From assembly GCF_003443875.1 (NCBI RefSeq), contig NZ_CP027482.1, forward strand, positions 930,001 to 994,000: a stretch of DNA of 64,000 nt, given 5' to 3'. Both the position numbers and the translations under genes were made by a program. Of the stretch, positions 53,682 to 61,276 are shown piece after piece (position 1 is the stretch's first letter; each line of letters opens with the position of its first letter). The notes beneath the pieces are model-generated. The model was not told the origin of the DNA. It worked only from the letters and a program-made list of their open reading frames with translations, and did no database searches. The stretch is from Aeromicrobium sp. A1-2. GTDB taxonomy: Bacteria > Actinomycetota > Actinomycetes > Propionibacteriales > Nocardioidaceae.

Positions 53682-54226
53682 CCCGGATCATTGCGGGGCA
53701 GTACGGCGGACGACGGATCCAGACACCCAAGGGCGACGGCACCCGGCCGACCAGCGATCGTGTGCGCGAAGCGCTGTTCTCGTCGCTGGAGTCCGAGCTC
53801 GGCGGGTTCGTGGCCGAGCTGCGCGTGCTCGACCTGTTCGCGGGGTCCGGGGCACTGGGCCTCGAGGCCCTGTCGCGGGGGGCCGGCTCGGCACAGTTTG
53901 TCGAGTCCGATCCCAAGGCCGCGGCCGTGGTCAGGGCCAACGTCAAGGAGCTGGGCGCACCCGCCGCTGTCGCCCGCGTGACTGCGGAGCGCTATCTGCG
54001 GGACACTCCGGCCGAGGCATTCAGCCTGGTCTTCATCGATCCTCCGTACGCCCTGCCGACCGCTCAGGTTGCTGCGCTGGTGGCAACGATCAAGGCGTCG
54101 TGCGCTGCGCCGGAGGCCCTTTTCGTCGTCGAGCGCTCGACCCGTGATCCGTTCGTGTGGCCCGACGGGGTCGAGGGTCTGCGCAGCAAGAAGTACGGCG
54201 AGACGACCCTTTGGTACGGTCGCTGA
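53678..54226 (+). CDS. rsmD: 16S rRNA (guanine966-N2)-methyltransferase
   Basis: SAM-dependent methyltransferase of 182 aa that makes m2G966 in 16S rRNA. The N-terminus MTRIIAGQYGGRRIQTPKG, the SAM motif VLDLFAGSGALGLEALSRGA and the catalytic FIDPPYALPT (DPPY) are intact. It is coupled to recG by a four-base overlap, and coaD starts one base after its stop. This recG-rsmD-coaD order is conserved in many bacteria. Confidence 0.95.
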   Translation: MTRIIAGQYGGRRIQTPKGDGTRPTSDRVREALFSSLESELGGFVAELRVLDLFAGSGALGLEALSRGAGSAQFVESDPKAAAVVRANVKELGAPAAVARVTAERYLRDTPAEAFSLVFIDPPYALPTAQVAALVATIKASCAAPEALFVVERSTRDPFVWPDGVEGLRSKKYGETTLWYGR

Positions 54227-54227
54227 C

Positions 54228-54701
54228 ATGACGAAGGTCGTATGCCCCGGTTCCTTCGACCCGGTGACCAATGGTCACCTCGACATCATCGAGCGGGCTG
54301 CGCGTCTGTTCGACGAGGTCGTGGTCGCGGTGCTCGTCAACGAGAACAAGCAGGGCCTGTTCACGATCCCGGAGCGGCTGGAGCTGCTCGAACGCGCCAC
54401 GGCGCATCTGCCCAACGTCTCGACGGGGTCCTTCGGAGGGCTGCTCGTCGACTTCTGCAACGACAACGGTGCGACGGCGATCGTCAAGGGTCTGCGAGCC
54501 GTCACGGACTTCGACTACGAGCTGCAGATGGCGCAGATGAACAGCAGCCTGACCGAGGTCGACACAATCTTCATCCCGACGACCCCGGAGTACTCCTTCC
54601 TGGCCTCGAGCCTGGTCAAGGAGGTCGCCAAGCATGGCGGCGACGTGTCCAGGCTCGTTCCCGACTTCGTCCTGACCGAGCTCAAGACGAAGTACTCCTG
54701 A
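54228..54701 (+). CDS. coaD: Phosphopantetheine adenylyltransferase
   Basis: CoaD (157 aa) transfers AMP to 4'-phosphopantetheine, the penultimate step of coenzyme A synthesis. The T/HxGH nucleotidyltransferase motif is GSFDPVTNGHLDII at residues ~8-21, and the ISSTxxR-like region reads SFLASSLVKEVAKHGGDVS. Length is typical. It is the last gene of the run from the DAK2 gene. dinB converges from the other side with 11 bp between. Confidence 0.96.
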   Translation: MTKVVCPGSFDPVTNGHLDIIERAARLFDEVVVAVLVNENKQGLFTIPERLELLERATAHLPNVSTGSFGGLLVDFCNDNGATAIVKGLRAVTDFDYELQMAQMNSSLTEVDTIFIPTTPEYSFLASSLVKEVAKHGGDVSRLVPDFVLTELKTKYS

Positions 54702-54712
54702 GCCGAGCCGTC

Positions 54713-55897
54713 TCAGTCCGGCAGCAGCGGCGCCGCGATGGGGTCGCGCCGCCCGATCTGGACGGCACGCTTCAGCGACGCTGACCCATATTTGCCGCGG
54801 ACCGCGTCGATCGCGTCGTCCAGCTCGGCGCTGGCGGTGACGTCGAGGGGGAGCGCGAGCTGAGCCGGGCTGTCGTCGAGGGAACCGACCGAGACCCCGA
54901 TCAGGGTGATGCCGCGCTCGGCAATCGTTGCCTGCCTCGATCGCAGGAGCTGTCGGGCGATGTCGAGCACCGTCAGGTTGTGAGCCGTCGGCCGGTCCAG
55001 CGTGTGCGAGCTGGTCGACCGGGTGAAGTCGCCGAACCGCAGCCGGATCGTGACGGTGCGTCCGGTGCGCCCAGCAGAACGCATGCGGCCCGTGACGCGG
55101 TCGACGAGCGTCAGGAGCGCGAGGTCCAGCTCGGCGGCGGAGTGCGGCCCGCGACCGATCGCCTGCTGGGCGCCCATTGAGTCGCGCTGCTTGCCGGCCA
55201 CGACCGGGCGGGGGTCGCGGTTGTGCGCCAGGGCGTGCAGGTGGCGCCCTGCGCCGGGTCCGAGCAGCTGCACGAGCTCGATCTCGTAGAGGGCGGCGAC
55301 ATCACCGACCGTGACGATGCGGGCGTCCCGCAATTTTTGTGAGGTGACCGCGCCGACGCCCCACAGGCGCTCGACCGGCAGGGCGTGCAGGAAGGTGAGC
55401 TCGCTCTCGATCGGGACAACGAGCATGCCTTCGGGCTTGGACACCGCGCTGGCGACCTTCGCGAGATATTTGGTGCGGGCGACGCCGACCGAGATCGGCA
55501 GCCCGACCCGCTCGCGCACGTCGTGCCGCAACTGCTGGGCGATCGATGACGGCAGCCCGCGGATGCGCCGCAGCCCACCGACCTCCAGGAATGCCTCGTC
55601 GATCGACAGGCCCTCGACCAGTGGAGTCGTGTCGTGGAAGACGTCGAACACGTCGCGGCTGGCCTGCGTGTAGGCGTGCATGCGCGGCGGGACGACGACA
55701 GCGTCGGGACACACCCGCAGCGCCTGCTGCCCACCCATCGCGGTCCGCACACCGCGGGCCTTGGCCTCGTAGCTGGCCGCGAGAACGACTCCGCCCCCTA
55801 CGATCACAGGGCGTCCGCGCAGCGATGGGTCGTCGCGCTGCTCGACCGACGCGTAGAACGCGTCGAGGTCGGCGTGCAGCACGGTGCCCTCGGACAT
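54713..55897 (-). CDS. dinB: DNA polymerase IV (Y family)
   Basis: Translesion polymerase of 394 aa. Catalytic acidic residues are in HADLDAFYASVEQRD (Asp10) and LSIDEAFLEV (Asp and Glu near 106-107). The palm, HhH-containing thumb and little-finger domains follow in order. The C-terminus ends without an obvious beta-clamp-binding motif of the usual QLxLF type, though QLALPLDV near residue 357 could serve. The ATG at 55897 follows CACCAT by 6 nt on the minus strand. It diverges from the DUF177 gene. Confidence 0.92.
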   Translation of the reverse strand: MSEGTVLHADLDAFYASVEQRDDPSLRGRPVIVGGGVVLAASYEAKARGVRTAMGGQQALRVCPDAVVVPPRMHAYTQASRDVFDVFHDTTPLVEGLSIDEAFLEVGGLRRIRGLPSSIAQQLRHDVRERVGLPISVGVARTKYLAKVASAVSKPEGMLVVPIESELTFLHALPVERLWGVGAVTSQKLRDARIVTVGDVAALYEIELVQLLGPGAGRHLHALAHNRDPRPVVAGKQRDSMGAQQAIGRGPHSAAELDLALLTLVDRVTGRMRSAGRTGRTVTIRLRFGDFTRSTSSHTLDRPTAHNLTVLDIARQLLRSRQATIAERGITLIGVSVGSLDDSPAQLALPLDVTASAELDDAIDAVRGKYGSASLKRAVQIGRRDPIAAPLLPD

Positions 55898-55962
55898 ACC
55901 TGCATGGTGTCACCGGGCACCGACACGGGCGATGCGATTGGCCTCGGTGTGGCCCCGCGGGT

Positions 55963-55968
55963 TACGAT
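55963..55968 (+). promoter_or_regulatory. Possible promoter of DUF177-rpmF-rnc
   Basis: TACGAT (-10) with TTGGCC 18 bp upstream (55939-55944) as a weak -35. Confidence 0.35.
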
Positions 55969-56026
55969 TTACGTCGGCCTGCTTGCGGGTCGAAGTTTTG
56001 TCGTGCACTTGAACGGATGGGCAAAC

Positions 56027-56611
56027 GTGCTTTCGGGACCCTTGGTTTTCGATACCCACGCGATGGGTCGCAAACCGGGCGCCGAACGCACCCACACCCT
56101 GACGACTCCCGCGCCGGCAGAGATGGGACACGACGTCTACGCCGTGCCCGAGGGTTCCCCGATGGAGATCGAGCTCCGGCTCGACGTCATCATGGAAGGT
56201 GTCCTGGCAACAGGCACCGTCTCGGCACGTGCCGTGGGTGAATGTGTGCGATGCCTGGAACCGATCGACGAAGCTGTCGTGGTGGGATTCCAGGAGCTGT
56301 ATCTCTTCGAGGCACCTTCTGACAAGGAAGAGGCCGAAGAGGAGGAGTTCTACCTCGAGGACGACCTGCTCGACCTCGAGACCGTCCTGCGGGACGCGGT
56401 GGTGCTTGCACTGCCGCACAACCCGTTGTGTGGTCCGGAGTGTCCGGGACTGTGCCCTGAATGTGGAGCGCGGCTTGCGGATGATCCAGAGCACACACAC
56501 GGTGAGGCGATTGACCCGAGATGGGCATCGTTGAGCCAGCTGGCGGAGCAACCGGTCTCGCCAGCCGACCGATCAGTGTCGGACACCTCGTCCGACGACA
56601 GCAAGGAGTAG
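56027..56611 (+). CDS. DUF177 family protein (YceD-like)
   Basis: Protein of about 194 aa of the YceD/DUF177 family, which is linked to large-subunit rRNA or ribosome assembly and lies upstream of rpmF in most bacteria. The family motif VGECVRCLEP near residue 78 and a zinc-like cluster PLCGPECPGLCPECG near 150-164 are clear, with an acidic EEAEEEEFYLEDD stretch between. GTG 56027 (GGATGG upstream) places the start just before the conserved PLVFDTHAMGRKPG. Earlier in-frame starts exist. rpmF begins 3 bp after its stop. Confidence 0.85.
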   Translation: MLSGPLVFDTHAMGRKPGAERTHTLTTPAPAEMGHDVYAVPEGSPMEIELRLDVIMEGVLATGTVSARAVGECVRCLEPIDEAVVVGFQELYLFEAPSDKEEAEEEEFYLEDDLLDLETVLRDAVVLALPHNPLCGPECPGLCPECGARLADDPEHTHGEAIDPRWASLSQLAEQPVSPADRSVSDTSSDDSKE

Positions 56612-56614
56612 ATC

Positions 56615-56800
56615 GTGGCAGTCCCGAAGAGGAAGATGTCGCGCAGCAACACGCGCCACCGTCGTTCGCAGTGGAAGACGACCGCCACGGCGATCGTCGA
56701 CTGCGCCAACCCCGCGTGTGACTCGAAGGTGCAGCCGCACCACGCGTGCACCAAGTGCGGACAGTACGGAGCTCGCGGCGAGCGTCGCCAGGTCCTCTGA
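56615..56800 (+). CDS. rpmF: 50S ribosomal protein L32
   Basis: L32 (61 aa), basic, N-terminus [20 protein letters not shown]. The C-terminal half contains CANPAC and CTKCG, a zinc-type four-cysteine arrangement. GTG start at 56615. The stop TGA at 56798-56800 overlaps the likely CTG start of rnc (CTGA), so the two are probably coupled. Confidence 0.95.
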   Translation: MAVPKRKMSRSNTRHRRSQWKTTATAIVDCANPACDSKVQPHHACTKCGQYGARGERRQVL

Positions 56801-57519
56801 TCGCTGCAGCAGCCAATGCTGATGCACTCCGCCAGGTCCTCGGAGTAGAGGACCTGGACGCGGGGCTGCTCCAGCATGCCCTGACCCACCGCTCGTACGC
56901 GTACGAGAACGGTGGTGTGCCCAACAACGAGCGCCTGGAGTTCCTGGGCGACTCGGTGCTTGGGGTCGTCGTCACCGACACGCTGTTCACCGAGCATCCC
57001 GAGCTCCCCGAGGGGCAGCTCGCGAAGCTGCGCGCCGCCGTCGTGAGTGCCAAGGCGCTCGCGGAGGTTGCGCGCACGCTCGGCATCGGCGACCACGTGC
57101 GCCTCGGGCGTGGCGAGGAGGCGACCGGCGGCCGCGACAAGGCGTCGATCCTGTCCGACACCGTCGAGGCCCTGCTGGGTGCGATCTATGTGCAGTTCGG
57201 CATCGAGCGCGCCGCCGAGGTCATCCACCGCGTGTTCGACCCCGTCATCGCGGTCGCCGCCGATCTGGGTGCCGGACTCGACTGGAAGACGTCGTTGCAG
57301 GAGATCACCGCCAACAACGACCTCGGCGTCCCGCACTACGTGCTCGAGGGCACCGGCCCCGACCACGACAAGTCGTTCACCGCTGAGGTCCACGTGGGGG
57401 AGCAGATCTACGGCGGCGGCACCGGCCGATCCAAGAAGGAAGCCGAGCAGATGGTCGCGGAGATCGCCTGGCGTGGCATCAACGCCGGCGTCGAGGTCGC
57501 GGTCACCGACCAGGTCTAG
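56797..57519 (+). CDS. rnc: Ribonuclease III
   Basis: RNase III (240 aa) cleaves double-stranded RNA in rRNA and mRNA processing. The signature [14 protein letters not shown] near residues 44-57 and the second catalytic segment [16 protein letters not shown] near 111-126 are intact, and the C-terminal double-stranded RNA-binding domain ends with [14 protein letters not shown]. Start choice is unusual: the family N-terminus fits a CTG at 56797 that overlaps the rpmF stop. The only in-frame ATG (56746) and GTG (56755) lie deep in rpmF. mutM follows after 9 bp. Confidence 0.9.
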   Translation: MIAAAANADALRQVLGVEDLDAGLLQHALTHRSYAYENGGVPNNERLEFLGDSVLGVVVTDTLFTEHPELPEGQLAKLRAAVVSAKALAEVARTLGIGDHVRLGRGEEATGGRDKASILSDTVEALLGAIYVQFGIERAAEVIHRVFDPVIAVAADLGAGLDWKTSLQEITANNDLGVPHYVLEGTGPDHDKSFTAEVHVGEQIYGGGTGRSKKEAEQMVAEIAWRGINAGVEVAVTDQV

Positions 57520-57522
57520 GCT
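57517..57522 (+). promoter_or_regulatory. -10-like element for mutM
   Basis: TAGGCT, overlapping the rnc stop, ends 6 nt before the mutM GTG. Confidence 0.4.
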
Positions 57523-57528
57523 CGACGC

Positions 57529-58380
57529 GTGCCAGAGCTTCCCGAGGTCGAGGTGGTACGCCTCGGCATTGCTTCCCACGTCGTCGGCCGAACCATCACC
57601 CGGGTCGTCGTCCACGACGTCCGCTCGGTGCGTCGTCACCCGCCCGGCGCGACCGACTTCGTCAACCGGCTCGAGGGACGCACCGTCGTCGGTGCAGCCC
57701 GGCGCGGCAAGTATCTGTGGCTGCAGCTCGACCACGGTGATGCCGTGCTGTGCCACCTCGGCATGAGTGGCCAGTTCCTGATCTCGGCGGCCGAGGCCGA
57801 CAATCCGCGGCACCTGCGCATCACCCTGACGCTGGACGACGGCCGCGAGCTGCGGTTCGCCGACCAGCGGATCTTCGGCGGCATGGCGTTCAGCGAGGAC
57901 GGAGCGGAGCTGCCCCCCGAGATCGCGCACATCGCGCGTGATCCGCTCGACCCACTGTTCGACCCCGCGGAGTTCGCAGCGAGGCTTCGCAAGCGCCAGA
58001 CCGGCATCAAGCGCGCGATCCTCGACCAGACGCTGATCTCGGGTGTCGGCAACATCTACGCAGACGAGGCGTTGTGGCGCACGCCGCTGCACTACGCGCG
58101 GAACACCCGGCACCTGCGGACGCGGGAGGTCGAGGGCCTGCTGGTCCACATCGGGGAGGTCATGCTCGAGGCCCTGGCCCAGGGCGGCACGTCCTTCGAT
58201 GCGCTCTACGTCAACGTCAACGGCAACAGCGGCTACTTCGACCGCTCACTGCAGGCGTACGGGCAGGAGGACCAGCCGTGCGAGCGATGCGGCACGCCGA
58301 TCCGCCGGGACGCCTTCATGAACCGTTCGTCGTTCTGGTGCCCCACCTGCCAGCCCCGGCCGCGCAACGGCAAGTTCTGA
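57529..58380 (+). CDS. mutM: Formamidopyrimidine-DNA glycosylase
   Basis: MutM/Fpg (283 aa) removes 8-oxoguanine and formamidopyrimidines. The catalytic N-terminus [10 protein letters not shown] (Pro2, Glu3) is exact, a helix-two-turn-helix follows ([14 protein letters not shown]), and the zinc finger [10 protein letters not shown]...CPTCQ closes the protein. GTG start at 57529. In many actinobacteria smc and ftsY follow mutM. Here an acetyltransferase and dgt do. Confidence 0.95.
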   Translation: MPELPEVEVVRLGIASHVVGRTITRVVVHDVRSVRRHPPGATDFVNRLEGRTVVGAARRGKYLWLQLDHGDAVLCHLGMSGQFLISAAEADNPRHLRITLTLDDGRELRFADQRIFGGMAFSEDGAELPPEIAHIARDPLDPLFDPAEFAARLRKRQTGIKRAILDQTLISGVGNIYADEALWRTPLHYARNTRHLRTREVEGLLVHIGEVMLEALAQGGTSFDALYVNVNGNSGYFDRSLQAYGQEDQPCERCGTPIRRDAFMNRSSFWCPTCQPRPRNGKF

Positions 58381-58393
58381 TGGTCCGGCGCGA

Positions 58394-58399
58394 TAGCCT
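58394..58399 (+). promoter_or_regulatory. -10 element for the GNAT-dgt unit
   Basis: TAGCCT ends 6 nt before the GTG at 58406. Confidence 0.5.
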
Positions 58400-58405
58400 G
58401 CGCGA

Positions 58406-58876
58406 GTGAGTCTCGTCCTGGTGCCCATGTCCGCCGAGCGATTCATCTCGTGGAACGAACGTCTCGTCGCCGAGTACGCGCAGGAGAAGGTCGACGCGGG
58501 CAACTGGCCCGCCGAGGGCGCCCTCGAGCGTTCGATCACGGAGAACCGCACGCTTCTTCCCAAAGGCGTCGACACCCCCGCGCACCACCTGTTCATCGGC
58601 GCCGTCGATCGCGAGGAGGTCGGCGTCCTGTGGCTGTTCACCGATCTTGCGGTGCCGGTCCCGGAGGCCTTCATTTACGACATCGAGATCGGCCAGGCGC
58701 GCCGCGGGCAGGGCTACGGGCGGGAGCTACTCGAGGCGGCGGAGGGCTGGTGCGCCGACCACAGCATCGCGGTCCTGCGACTGCACGTCTTCGGCTCCAA
58801 CACGACCGCGATCAGCCTCTACGAGTCGTCCGGCTTCGAGATCACGAACCTCAACATGAGCAAGCAGATCCGATGA
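58406..58876 (+). CDS. GNAT family N-acetyltransferase
   Basis: Acetyltransferase of 156 aa with the CoA loop GQARRGQGYGRELLEAAEGW (Q/RxxGxG/A) near residues 92-111 and the C-terminal VFGSNTTAISLYESSGFE typical of GNAT enzymes. The substrate is unknown. Its stop overlaps dgt as ATGA, so the two are co-translated. A TAGCCT hexamer 6 nt before the GTG suggests leaderless translation. Confidence 0.87.
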   Translation: MSLVLVPMSAERFISWNERLVAEYAQEKVDAGNWPAEGALERSITENRTLLPKGVDTPAHHLFIGAVDREEVGVLWLFTDLAVPVPEAFIYDIEIGQARRGQGYGRELLEAAEGWCADHSIAVLRLHVFGSNTTAISLYESSGFEITNLNMSKQIR

Positions 58877-60105
58877 CGGACCAGCCCTACGGTGACGAGG
58901 CCCGCGAGCGTTTCGTCGACGAACCGCCCAAGCGATCGGGACGCACTCCGTTCGAGCGTGACCGGGCCCGCGTCGTCCACTCGGCGGCACTGCGACGGTT
59001 GTCGGCGAAGACCCAGGTGATGGGCGCGGGATTCGACGACTTCGTGCGTAACCGGCTGACCCACTCGCTCGAGGTGGCGCAGGTCGCCCGTGAGCTCGGC
59101 AAGTCCTTGGGTTGTGATCCGGACATCGTCGACTCCGCTGCGCTGGCACACGACCTGGGACACCCGCCGTTTGGCCACAACGGCGAGGTCGCGCTCGATG
59201 AGGCGGCCCAGTCGTGCGGCGGCTTCGAGGGCAACGCCCAGACGCTGCGGATCCTGAGCCGGTTGGAGTCCAAGGCATTCGCCGCGGACGGCAGCAGCGT
59301 CGGCCTCAACCTCACCCGTGCGACGCTCTCGGCGTGCGTGAAGTATCCCTGGCCGCGCGGCGAGGCACCCGACGGGAGCGGCAAGTTCGGTGCGTACGCC
59401 GACGACCTCGCAGTGTTTACGTGGCTCCGTGACGGGGCGCCGGCCAAGCGTCGTCCGATCGAGGCGCAGGTCATGGATCTGGCCGACGACATCGCGTACT
59501 CGGTCCACGACGTCGAGGACGGTGTCGTCGGCGGCTGGTTCGGGCTGCGGTCCGGAGAGCTCGACCGAGATGCGATCCACGACGTCGCCCGCGACTGGTA
59601 CGCACCCGATGCCGGTGACGACCGGCTCGACGCGGCGCTGGGACGTCTGCACGAGCTGCCCGAGTGGCCGCGGACTCAGTTCGATGGCAGTCGCGCCGAA
59701 CGTGCCGTGCTCAAGAGTCTGACGAGCGCCCTGATCGGACGATTCGCGCGCGCTGCCGAGCTTGCAACGGTGCAGCAGTGGGGCGATGGTCCGCTGATCC
59801 GCTTCGCAGCCGACCTCGAGGTGCCCGCGGACACCCGTGACGAGATCACGGTGCTCAAGTCGATCGCCGCCCACTACGTCATGCGATCGGACGACCGTGC
59901 CGGCGCCCTCGGTCGGCAGCGCGAGCTCCTGTCGGCGCTGGTCGAGGTGCTCGACCGCTCCGACGGCACCGAGCTCGAGGCCGAGTTCGCTCTCGACTTC
60001 GCTCAGGCGAGCGACGACTCGGCCCGTCGTCGGGTCGTGATCGACCAGGTTGCGAGCCTGACCGACGTCTCCGCGCACGCGTGGGCGCTACGGCTCCTGC
60101 ACTAG
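58873..60105 (+). CDS. dgt: Deoxyguanosinetriphosphate triphosphohydrolase-like protein
   Basis: HD-domain dNTPase of 410 aa that removes the triphosphate from dNTPs. The metal-binding residues are in RNRLTHSLEVAQV, AALAHDLGHPPFGHNGE and the later DLADDIAYSVHDVED. Length matches the short Dgt-like class. Its TAG stop (60103-60105) lies in the CTAG target of the IS481 copy that follows at once. In actinobacteria dgt is normally next to dnaG. Here the insertion sequence separates the two. Confidence 0.93.
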   Translation: MTDQPYGDEARERFVDEPPKRSGRTPFERDRARVVHSAALRRLSAKTQVMGAGFDDFVRNRLTHSLEVAQVARELGKSLGCDPDIVDSAALAHDLGHPPFGHNGEVALDEAAQSCGGFEGNAQTLRILSRLESKAFAADGSSVGLNLTRATLSACVKYPWPRGEAPDGSGKFGAYADDLAVFTWLRDGAPAKRRPIEAQVMDLADDIAYSVHDVEDGVVGGWFGLRSGELDRDAIHDVARDWYAPDAGDDRLDAALGRLHELPEWPRTQFDGSRAERAVLKSLTSALIGRFARAAELATVQQWGDGPLIRFAADLEVPADTRDEITVLKSIAAHYVMRSDDRAGALGRQRELLSALVEVLDRSDGTELEAEFALDFAQASDDSARRRVVIDQVASLTDVSAHAWALRLLH

Positions 60106-60106
60106 C
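60101..60106. repeat. Target site duplication, left copy (ACTAGC)
   Basis: ACTAGC, identical to 61233-61238, flanks the insertion sequence. It has the NCTAGN form used by IS481. The CTAG inside supplies stop codons on both strands. Confidence 0.85.
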
Positions 60107-61110
60107 TGTGATGCCCAGCCAGGTTGTCCAATCTGGTGATGGGTGCTTTCTTCCCGACTGCTGAGTGGGGCCGGTGGTGGTTGTATTGGTGGATCCATGA
60201 TGGCAGGGCGGCGAGTCGGGCTGATTCGGAGTTGTAGAACTTCTTGAAGGCCCAGCCCTCGGCCAGGGTGCGGTGGAAGCGTTCGATCTTGCCGTTGGTC
60301 TGGGGCCGGTAGGGCCTGGTCCGGCGGTGCTTGACTCCCAGATTGGCGCAGGTCTCGGCCCAGAGGTGGCTGCGGTAGCAGCTGCCGTTGTCGGACAAGA
60401 CCTGCCGAACGATCACGCCGCGTTCGGCGAACCACGCGACGGCGTTGCGCAGCACTTCGGTGGCGGTCTCCTTGGTCTCATCGTCATGGGCTTCGACGTA
60501 GGCGACGCGGGAGTGGTCATCGATCACGGTGTGCAGGTAGCAGGTCCGATCAATGGGTTGCCGTACTTGTTGCGTGGACCACCGATGCGCACGGTCGTCG
60601 CTGATCTGTTCTTGTCGCCCTGGCCGCGGCCGACGTAGCGCCACCCTCCGCCGTCAGGGACTTTCCCGAGTTTCTTGACGTCGACATGGATCATGTCGCC
60701 CGGACGCTCGTGTTCGTAGCGGCGGATCGGTTCACCGGTCACGCGGTCGATGTGGGTCAACCGGTTGAGCCGGCAACGGACCAGCACCGCATGCACGGTC
60801 GAGGCCGGCATGTTCAGCCGGTCGCCGATCTCGATCGGCCCCAGTCGCTGCTTCCAGCGCAGGTGCACGATCTTTCGAACCATCGGTTGCGGCGTCCGGT
60901 TCGGCTGACGGTGCGGCCTGGAGGACCGGTCGACCATTCCGGCCTCACCCTCGGCCGGTAGCGATCAGCCCACTTCGTCGCGGTCTTCCACGACACGTCA
61001 TAACGTTCAGCGGCCCGCGCTGGCGGCCAACCATGGTCGACAACAAGACGAGCCAACCGAAGCCTGGCTCGCGGCGTCAAAGCCGCGTTGGAATGGGTAG
61101 CGTGGCACAT
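60102..61110 (-). pseudogene. IS481 family transposase, two frameshifts
   Basis: Transposase that would be about 336 aa if intact. The start is an ATG at 61110 with AGGAGG upstream, encoding an N-terminal helix-turn-helix (LARLVVDHGWPPARAAERYD). The frame is lost near 60954-60959 in a G/C run and again near 60544-60548; each break is repaired by adding one base. The DDE residues remain readable in three pieces: VIDDHSRVAY, VLSDNGSCYRS and NGKIERFHRTL. The stop TAG is supplied by the target site. As read, no full transposase is made. Sequencing errors in G/C runs could mimic this. Confidence 0.88.
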
Positions 61111-61232
61111 GAAGACCTCCTGGTCGTGAAGCGGTTTCTCAACAGCTCCACTCCACACCGGGAGGTCTTCACCCGTCTACAAATTCAGATCAAGACATCG
61201 CACGATCTCGACCAACGTGCCTGGGCATCACA
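60107..61232 (-). mobile_element. IS481 family insertion sequence
   Basis: Element of 1126 bp. Ends begin TGTGATGCCCAG (60107-60118) and finish CTGGGCATCACA (61221-61232), perfect 12-bp terminal inverted repeats with further partial matching inside. The flanking 6-bp duplications are identical (ACTAGC). It lies between dgt and dnaG and carries one transposase gene on the minus strand. Confidence 0.92.
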
Positions 61233-61238
61233 ACTAGC
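61233..61238. repeat. Target site duplication, right copy (ACTAGC)
   Basis: Identical to 60101-60106. Removing the element and one copy restores a short dgt-dnaG junction. Confidence 0.85.
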
Positions 61239-61263
61239 GGTCCTGCGGGTGGGCCGGGCCGAC

Positions 61264-61269
61264 TAGCAT
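61264..61269 (+). promoter_or_regulatory. -10 element for dnaG
   Basis: TAGCAT ends 7 nt before the ATG at 61277; it lies outside the IS, so dnaG kept its own promoter. Confidence 0.5.
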
Positions 61270-61276
61270 TCACCCC

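Noticed and set aside
61033-61266. Plus-strand frame across the right end of the IS481 copy
   Set aside because: It crosses the element boundary and target duplication and has no recognisable domain.
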